Source: Polaromonas sp.
Lineage (GTDB): Bacteria > Pseudomonadota > Gammaproteobacteria > Burkholderiales > Burkholderiaceae_C
Direction: 5' to 3'
Assembly: GCA_026786065.1 (NCBI GenBank)
Contig: JAJAYS010000231.1
Location: 1-5,418, forward strand
Length of the DNA: 5,418 bases
This document shows positions 1 to 5,418 of this stretch, piece after piece. Numbering within the stretch: the stretch's first letter is position 1; every line of letters starts with the position of its first letter. The notes beneath the pieces were generated by a model. The model saw only the letters and a list, made by a program, of their open reading frames with translations, was not told the DNA's origin and did not search any database. A program made the translations under genes and the position numbers.

Positions 1-26
1 CTCGGCGAGCGATCGCAAGCAGGCGT

Positions 27-161
27 TTAAACAGCCAGGCGCTTACGGCCTTTGGCCCGCCTTGCCGCGATGACAGCCCGGCCACCTCGCGTTTTCATGC
101 GAGTCAGAAAACCATGCGTGCGCGCGCGCTTGACCTTGGAGGGTTGGTAGGTACGTTTCAT
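27..161 (-). CDS. rpmH: 50S ribosomal protein L34 (bL34), complete
   Basis: Reading the minus strand from the ATG at 161-159 to the TAA at 29-27 gives 44 residues, the usual bL34 length. It begins [20 protein letters not shown] and continues with [10 protein letters not shown], then a basic tail ending KGRKRLAV. The MKRTYQPSK start, the HGFLTRM(K/S)T(R/K)GGR core and the very high Arg/Lys content identify the family. bL34 is a small rRNA-binding protein of the large ribosomal subunit. A GAGG ribosome binding site lies at 173-170 on the minus strand, eight bases before the ATG. The gene is divergent from dnaA, the standard arrangement at many proteobacterial origins. In such genomes rnpA (RNase P protein) normally follows rpmH. 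Only 26 bases remain before the window edge, and I cannot place an rnpA start there. Confidence 0.97.
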   Translation of the reverse strand: MKRTYQPSKVKRARTHGFLTRMKTRGGRAVIAARRAKGRKRLAV

Positions 162-499
162 GATGCTGTCCTCGATGCGGTGGGGCAGTCAGCCCTCTGG
201 TGAAAAAATGGTGGCTTTATCGGGTGCTGCGAAATAACAAGGCTTTCTTGGGTGACACCGCAGCTTGTCGTTTGCCTGACGGAGCAACACGAAAAACTTA
301 TCGCGTAGAACGCCCGCCCAAATGAAGGAAACCCGTGAGTATCGCAGAATTTTGGGTGGCAGTCTCAGTTGCGGGGGCTGCCGCGCCTTGAACGACCCTA
401 AAATTCAAACGTCGCGGTGGCGATCGCGGCGACTAATTCAGAGGGGTTCGTCATCGCAGACCGACGGTGAACAATAGGCTTAAACCGCAAAAATTCTGG

Positions 500-508
500 T
501 GTGGATAA
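500..508 (-). promoter_or_regulatory. DnaA box (perfect), dnaA upstream region
   Basis: The plus strand reads TGTGGATAA, the exact complement of the consensus high-affinity DnaA box TTATCCACA. It lies 95 bases before the dnaA ATG and faces the second box at 549-557. Boxes at this position normally mediate DnaA autoregulation. They may also form an upstream sub-origin. Confidence 0.85.
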
Positions 509-522
509 CTTGCGCCTGCGAC

Positions 523-528
523 TACAAT
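523..528 (+). promoter_or_regulatory. candidate dnaA -10 element (weak)
   Basis: TACAAT matches five of six bases of the sigma-70 -10 consensus and lies between the two DnaA boxes. At normal spacing the -35 position falls in the DnaA box at 500-508 and is a poor match to TTGACA. If this is the promoter, DnaA bound at 500-508 would compete with RNA polymerase, which fits autoregulation. The assignment is inference from position and one hexamer only. Confidence 0.3.
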
Positions 529-548
529 CCGGGGGCGCAAAATCGAAT

Positions 549-557
549 TTATCCACA
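549..557 (+). promoter_or_regulatory. DnaA box (perfect), dnaA 5' leader
   Basis: TTATCCACA matches the consensus exactly on the plus strand. It lies 46 bases before the dnaA ATG and is inverted relative to the box at 500-508, with 40 bases between them. This is consistent with DnaA repressing its own gene. Confidence 0.85.
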
Positions 558-603
558 AGCCGTCGGGCGCCGACTGGCGCCTCTACGCGGTAGCTCACCC
601 TTG

Positions 604-1998
604 ATGAATGCGGGACCCCTCAGCAACCTAAACGACGGTTTGTGGCAGCGCTGCGTTGACCAGTTGGCCCAAGAACTGCCCGAACAGCAGTTCAATACCT
701 GGATTCGCCCGCTGATCGTCGAGGTGACGGCCGACCTTTCCAAGGTGGTCATCCAGGTTGGCAACCGCTTCAAGCTTGACTGGGTGAGGGCGCAGTACGC
801 AGGTCGTATCTCCGCGCTGCTGGAGCAGCAAGCTGGTCAAAAAATGAGCCTCGAGCTGGCCTTGGCGCCACGCGAATTGCTTGTCCGATCCGCCGTTTTG
901 GCGCGCACTTTCGAAGGCCCGGGAGTGATCGAGCCGGTGGGTATTCGCCCGCCAGAGGAGGCCACGGGCGCTCCTTTCAAAAGCCGACTGAACACCGCCC
1001 TGACATTTGAAACGCTGATCGAAGGCACTGCGAACCGGATGGGCCGGGCTGCTGCACTCCACGTTTCAAGCAGTCTGGGACAGCTTTACAACCCACTTTT
1101 CATTTACGGCGGCGTCGGGCTGGGGAAAACTCACCTGATGCACGCCATCGGAAACAAGTTGCAGGGCGACAATCCGGCTGCAAAAGTGCTGTACATCCAT
1201 GCAGAGCAGTTCGTCTCCGATGTGGTCAAGGCCTACCAGCGCAAAACGTTCGACGAGTTCAAGGAACGCTACCACTCGCTCGACCTTTTGCTGATCGACG
1301 ACGTACAGTTTTTTGCCAACAAGGACCGAACCCAGGAAGAGTTTTTCAACGCGTTCGAAGCGCTGCTTACCAAGAAGTCGCACATCGTAATGACCAGCGA
1401 CACCTATCCGAAAGGCTTGACCGACATTCATGAACGTCTGGTCTCGCGCTTCGACTCGGGTTTGACGGTTGCGATCGAACCACCCGAGCTGGAAATGCGC
1501 GTCGCCATCCTGATCCGCAAAGCCGAAAGCGAAGGCGCATCGATGCCGGAAGAAGTCGCGTTTTTCGTGGCCAAGAATGTGCGTTCCAACGTGCGCGAGC
1601 TTGAAGGCGCGCTGCGCAAGATCCTGGCGTACTCACGCTTCAACCAGAAAGAGATTTCGATCCAGCTGGCCCGTGAGGCGCTTCGGGATTTGCTGTCCAT
1701 CCAGAACCGGCAGATATCGGTCGAAAATATCCAGAAAACGGTGGCCGACTACTACAAGATCAAGGTTGCTGACATGTACTCGAAAAAGCGGCCCGCCAGC
1801 ATTGCCCGGCCGCGGCAGATAGCCATGTACCTGGCCAAAGAGCTGACGCAAAAAAGTTTACCCGAGATCGGCGAGCTTTTTGGCGGGCGTGACCACACCA
1901 CAGTGCTGCATGCGGTTCGCAAAATGTCGGCAGAGCGCCAGCAAATGACCGAGTTGAACCAGCAGCTGCATGTACTCGAACAAACCTTGAAAGGCTGA
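604..1998 (+). CDS. dnaA: Chromosomal replication initiator protein DnaA
   Basis: The 464-residue product (E. coli DnaA has 467) is the AAA+ ATPase that binds DnaA boxes, oligomerises at oriC, melts the duplex and helps load DnaB. Domain I (about 1-80) contains [20 protein letters not shown], the helicase/partner-binding fold. A short variable linker, domain II, covers about 90-128. The AAA+ domain III shows Walker A GGVGLGKT (169-176), Walker B LLLIDDVQ (228-235), sensor 1 IVMTSD (261-266), the box VII arginine-finger region ERLVSRFD (277-284) and sensor 2 NVRELEGAL (329-337). Domain IV ends with the basic loop IARPRQ (400-405) and the signature [11 protein letters not shown] (427-437). All key residues are present. 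The frame stays open upstream to a GTG at 499, but that extension would run through both DnaA boxes and resembles no DnaA, so I chose the ATG at 604. Its Shine-Dalgarno is weak (GGTAG at 589-593), and a TTG lies directly before it at 601. Confidence 0.98.
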   Translation: MNAGPLSNLNDGLWQRCVDQLAQELPEQQFNTWIRPLIVEVTADLSKVVIQVGNRFKLDWVRAQYAGRISALLEQQAGQKMSLELALAPRELLVRSAVLARTFEGPGVIEPVGIRPPEEATGAPFKSRLNTALTFETLIEGTANRMGRAAALHVSSSLGQLYNPLFIYGGVGLGKTHLMHAIGNKLQGDNPAAKVLYIHAEQFVSDVVKAYQRKTFDEFKERYHSLDLLLIDDVQFFANKDRTQEEFFNAFEALLTKKSHIVMTSDTYPKGLTDIHERLVSRFDSGLTVAIEPPELEMRVAILIRKAESEGASMPEEVAFFVAKNVRSNVRELEGALRKILAYSRFNQKEISIQLAREALRDLLSIQNRQISVENIQKTVADYYKIKVADMYSKKRPASIARPRQIAMYLAKELTQKSLPEIGELFGGRDHTTVLHAVRKMSAERQQMTELNQQLHVLEQTLKG

Positions 1999-2110
1999 CA
2001 TGGTGTCGTATCGACGTGTCCATGTGCTGGGTGGGCAGCCGACCTTCTGCGGCAGCGCGTTGCCGCCTGCGCCATCGCACCAGGAGCCGGAAACGCCACC
2101 AGTTCAGCCT

Positions 2111-2119
2111 TGGGGACAA
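2111..2119 (-). promoter_or_regulatory. degenerate DnaA box candidate
   Basis: The plus strand reads TGGGGACAA, which on the minus strand is TTGTCCCCA, two mismatches from TTATCCACA. It lies 19 bases upstream of the perfect box and in the opposite orientation. Degenerate, low-affinity boxes are normal in origins, but two mismatches alone are weak support. Confidence 0.4.
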
Positions 2120-2138
2120 CTTTTTAACAAGTACCCAC

Positions 2139-2147
2139 TTATCCACA
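2139..2147 (+). promoter_or_regulatory. DnaA box (perfect) in oriC
   Basis: TTATCCACA matches the consensus exactly. It is the only perfect box in the dnaA-dnaN gap and is probably the anchor for DnaA assembly there. It is embedded in a short inverted repeat, CCCACT at 2134-2139 and AGTGGG at 2147-2152. Confidence 0.88.
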
Positions 2148-2256
2148 GTGGGAGCGATCCTTTGAAAGATGTTCATATCTGGCAACCTCCGAAGCCGGCC
2201 TCTCCACACAAGGTTAAACAAACGCCAAGTGCTTGATAGAAAAGGGGAAAATGGCG

Positions 2257-2265
2257 CTATCCACA
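2257..2265 (+). promoter_or_regulatory. DnaA box (one mismatch) next to the unwinding region
   Basis: CTATCCACA differs from the consensus only at the first base. It has the same orientation as the perfect box at 2139-2147. A 14-base GC-rich spacer (12 of 14 bases G or C, 2266-2279) follows, then the CTA repeat tract. That order is the one expected for a box guiding DnaA onto single-stranded DnaA-trios. Confidence 0.75.
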
Positions 2266-2279
2266 GAAGCCCGCCGCCC

Positions 2280-2294
2280 TTACTACTACTACTA
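2280..2294 (-). repeat. DnaA-trio-like trinucleotide tract
   Basis: The plus strand reads TTA followed by four CTA units. The minus strand read 3' to 5' is therefore AAT-GAT-GAT-GAT-GAT, which matches the 3'-[G/A]A[T/A]-5' DnaA-trio pattern first defined in Bacillus subtilis, where it binds DnaA on single-stranded DNA during origin opening. Position and polarity also fit: DnaA box, GC-rich spacer, trios, AT-rich DNA, reading left to right. Function here is inferred from sequence only. Confidence 0.72.
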
Positions 2295-2323
2295 ATTTGA
2301 ATTAAAGAATTAAAGAGAAACAA
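2294..2323. repeat. AT-rich duplex unwinding region with tandem GAATTAAA
   Basis: This stretch is composed almost entirely of A and T, in contrast to the GC-rich flanking genes. It contains GAATTAAA twice in direct tandem (2299-2306 and 2307-2314). It lies between the trio tract and the dnaN ribosome binding site (GAGGA at 2324-2328). It is the best candidate for the first-melted DNA of the origin. It also forms the dnaN leader, so some of the AT bias may serve translation. Confidence 0.6.
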
Positions 2324-2332
2324 GAGGAAGTC

Positions 2333-3439
2333 ATGATCGTTCTGAAAACCACGCAAGAAAAGGTACTGTCGGTTTTGCAATCGGTGTCGGGCATCGTCGA
2401 AAGACGGCACACGCTGCCGATTCTGGCGAACGTGTTGATTCGCAAGACCGGATCGCAGCTGCAACTGACCACCAGCGATCTTGAAATTCAGATCCGCACT
2501 ACCGCCGAGCTTGACGGAGACAGCGGCAATTTCACGACCACGGTTGGCGCCCGCAAGCTGATCGACATTTTGCGATCGATGCCAGCAGAGCAGACCGTGT
2601 CGCTTGAGTCGGCACAAAACAAGTTGATACTGAAAGGCGGCAAAAGCCGATTCACGCTTCAAACGCTTCCCGCCGAAGATTTCCCGCTGGTGCAGGAGGC
2701 CACGAATTTTGGCCCGGCTTTCTCGGTGCCGCAAAGTGTGCTGAAGGAGTTGCTCAACCAGGTGGCGTTTGCGATGGCGGTTCACGACATCCGCTATTAC
2801 CTCAACGGTATTTTGTTTGTCGCCGAGGGCAAGCAGTTGAGCCTGGTGGCGACAGATGGCCACCGTCTTGCTTTTTCTTCGGCAACGCTCGATGTCGAGG
2901 TGCCAAAGCAGGAAGTGATCCTGCCGCGCAAGACCGTGCTGGAAATGCAGCGCCTGTTGAGCGACAAGGAAGGCGCTATCGAAATGCAGTTTGCCGGCAA
3001 CCAGGCCAGGTTCAGTTTTGACGGCATGGAGTTCGTGACCAAACTGGTCGAAGGAAAATTCCCCGACTACAACCGGGTGATTCCGAAGAACCACAAAAAC
3101 ATCGTCACGCTCGGCCGTCAGCCGCTACTTGCGAGCCTGCAGCGCACAGCGATTCTGACCAGCGAGAAGTTCAAGGGCGTGCGGCTGAACATCGAGCCGG
3201 GCACCTTGCGTGTCGCGTCAAACAATGCCGAGCAGGAAGAAGCGGTGGACGAACTCGACATCGACTATGGCGGCGATGCGATCGAGATTGGTTTTAACGT
3301 CACTTACCTGATCGATGCGCTGGCCAATATGGAGCAAGACATGGTCAAGATCGAACTTGCCGACTCGAACAGCTCGGCTCTACTGACGATTCCAGATAAC
3401 GCGACCTTTAAATACGTCGTGATGCCGATGCGAATTTGA
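2333..3439 (+). CDS. dnaN: DNA polymerase III beta subunit (sliding clamp)
   Basis: The 368-residue product (E. coli 366) forms the dimeric ring that encircles DNA and gives Pol III its processivity. The same hydrophobic pocket also recruits the clamp loader, MutS, ligase, Hda and the translesion polymerases. Three clamp domains follow in order, about 1-120, 121-247 and 248-368. Recognisable family segments are HTLPILANVLI (26-36), IRYYLNGILF (153-162), ATDGHRLAF (173-181), GKFPDYNRVIP (241-251), NNAEQEEAVDEL (297-308) and the C-terminal YVVMPMRI (361-368), which forms part of the partner-binding cleft. The ATG is preceded by AGAGGA ending at 2328 and the start MIVLKTTQEK aligns with other clamps. 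The gene lies directly after the probable oriC. Nothing is truncated or unusual. Confidence 0.98.
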   Translation: MIVLKTTQEKVLSVLQSVSGIVERRHTLPILANVLIRKTGSQLQLTTSDLEIQIRTTAELDGDSGNFTTTVGARKLIDILRSMPAEQTVSLESAQNKLILKGGKSRFTLQTLPAEDFPLVQEATNFGPAFSVPQSVLKELLNQVAFAMAVHDIRYYLNGILFVAEGKQLSLVATDGHRLAFSSATLDVEVPKQEVILPRKTVLEMQRLLSDKEGAIEMQFAGNQARFSFDGMEFVTKLVEGKFPDYNRVIPKNHKNIVTLGRQPLLASLQRTAILTSEKFKGVRLNIEPGTLRVASNNAEQEEAVDELDIDYGGDAIEIGFNVTYLIDALANMEQDMVKIELADSNSSALLTIPDNATFKYVVMPMRI

Positions 3440-3453
3440 CGCTGGCAGGCTAG

Positions 3454-5418
<1,965 letters not shown>

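Larger units (their letters stand above)
162..603. promoter_or_regulatory. rpmH-dnaA divergent intergenic region (dnaA control region)
   Basis: These 442 bases separate the divergent rpmH and dnaA starts and must hold the promoters of both. The clearest signals are two perfect 9-base DnaA boxes near the dnaA end, listed separately. The part from about 174 to 490 has no convincing gene. The open frames across it are short, overlap each other and match nothing I recognise. Small inverted repeats occur, for example TTGAA at 388-392 with TTCAA at 404-408, and GTCGC at 411-415 with GCGAC at 429-433. They are short and their role is unknown. I could not identify a convincing rpmH promoter on the minus strand. 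Confidence 0.7.
1999..2332. other. Probable chromosomal replication origin (oriC)
   Basis: The 334-base gap between dnaA and dnaN has the features of a bacterial origin. It contains a perfect DnaA box (2139-2147), a one-mismatch box (2257-2265), two weaker two-mismatch matches (2111-2119 on minus; CTCTCCACA at 2200-2208 on plus), a trinucleotide tract and an AT-rich stretch abutting dnaN. The right 55 bases are far more AT-rich than the surrounding genes, which suits a duplex unwinding element. Origins in the dnaA-dnaN gap are common in Burkholderiales. A 78-codon frame starting just after the dnaA stop at 2000 spans the region but shows no protein-like features. I see no confident dnaN promoter here, so dnaN may be cotranscribed with dnaA or use a promoter I cannot recognise. 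Confidence 0.85.

Noticed and set aside
9..16. GCGATCGC palindrome, also present at 420-427
   Set aside because: It resembles the cyanobacterial HIP1 octamer, but two copies in a GC-rich window are not evidence for a functional repeat.
1..26. Start of rnpA downstream of rpmH
   Set aside because: The context predicts rnpA next on the minus strand, but no start codon with a ribosome binding site can be recognised in 26 bases.
322..477. 51-codon plus-strand frame and an overlapping 66-codon minus-strand frame at 398-598
   Set aside because: Neither has a convincing ribosome binding site or protein-like sequence, and they overlap regulatory DNA. The minus-strand one runs through both DnaA boxes.
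499..603. A 35-codon N-terminal extension of dnaA from a GTG at 499
   Set aside because: It overlaps both perfect DnaA boxes, lacks a ribosome binding site and does not resemble DnaA. The family N-terminus aligns from the ATG at 604.
2000..2236. 78-codon open frame just after dnaA
   Set aside because: It covers the origin and the perfect DnaA box, is proline-rich without any recognisable domain, and has no ribosome binding site of its own beyond the dnaA 3' end.
1999..2332. parS centromere-like site near the origin
   Set aside because: I found no match to the 16-base parS palindrome (TGTTTCACGTGAAACA) in this gap or elsewhere in the window.
1760..3094. 444-codon open frame on the minus strand
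   Set aside because: It runs antisense through the end of dnaA, the whole oriC gap and most of dnaN. No family motif is visible, and long antisense frames are common opposite GC-rich genes.

Overview
This window is a chromosomal replication-origin neighbourhood from a Gram-negative bacterium. It is most likely a betaproteobacterium of the order Burkholderiales, and plausibly Comamonadaceae (the Rhodoferax/Polaromonas/Acidovorax kind). The assignment rests on the gene order rpmH (minus) - dnaA - dnaN - gyrB with no recF between dnaN and gyrB, on beta-type DnaA, DnaN and GyrB sequences, and on a short glycine-rich insertion in the GyrB Toprim domain. The taxonomic call is recognition from memory, not a database result.

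Layout: (1) 27-161, minus strand: complete rpmH (ribosomal protein bL34, 44 aa). Its usual partner rnpA would lie off the left edge. (2) 162-603: a 442-bp divergent intergenic region carrying two perfect DnaA boxes (500-508 on minus, 549-557 on plus) just before dnaA, as expected for an autoregulated dnaA promoter and possibly an upstream half of the origin. (3) 604-1998: dnaA, 464 aa, all four domains intact. (4) 1999-2332: a 334-bp gap between dnaA and dnaN that looks like oriC. It has one perfect DnaA box inside a small inverted repeat, a one-mismatch box, a GC-rich spacer, a CTA-repeat matching the DnaA-trio pattern, and an AT-rich tract with a tandem 8-mer directly before dnaN. (5) 2333-3439: dnaN, 368 aa, beta sliding clamp. 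(6) 3463-3492: a strong hairpin in the dnaN-gyrB gap. (7) 3529 to the right edge: gyrB, 630 codons present, truncated by the window end.

The genes form one functional group. DnaA binds and melts oriC, DnaN is the processivity clamp for DNA polymerase III, and GyrB is the ATPase subunit of the gyrase that supplies the negative supercoiling needed for origin melting and relieves supercoils ahead of the fork. I see no mobile element, tRNA, rRNA, CRISPR or foreign-looking island, and no undescribed protein system. The most rewarding part is the architecture of the origin itself, above all the trinucleotide tract at 2280-2294 placed immediately after a DnaA box and a GC-rich spacer.
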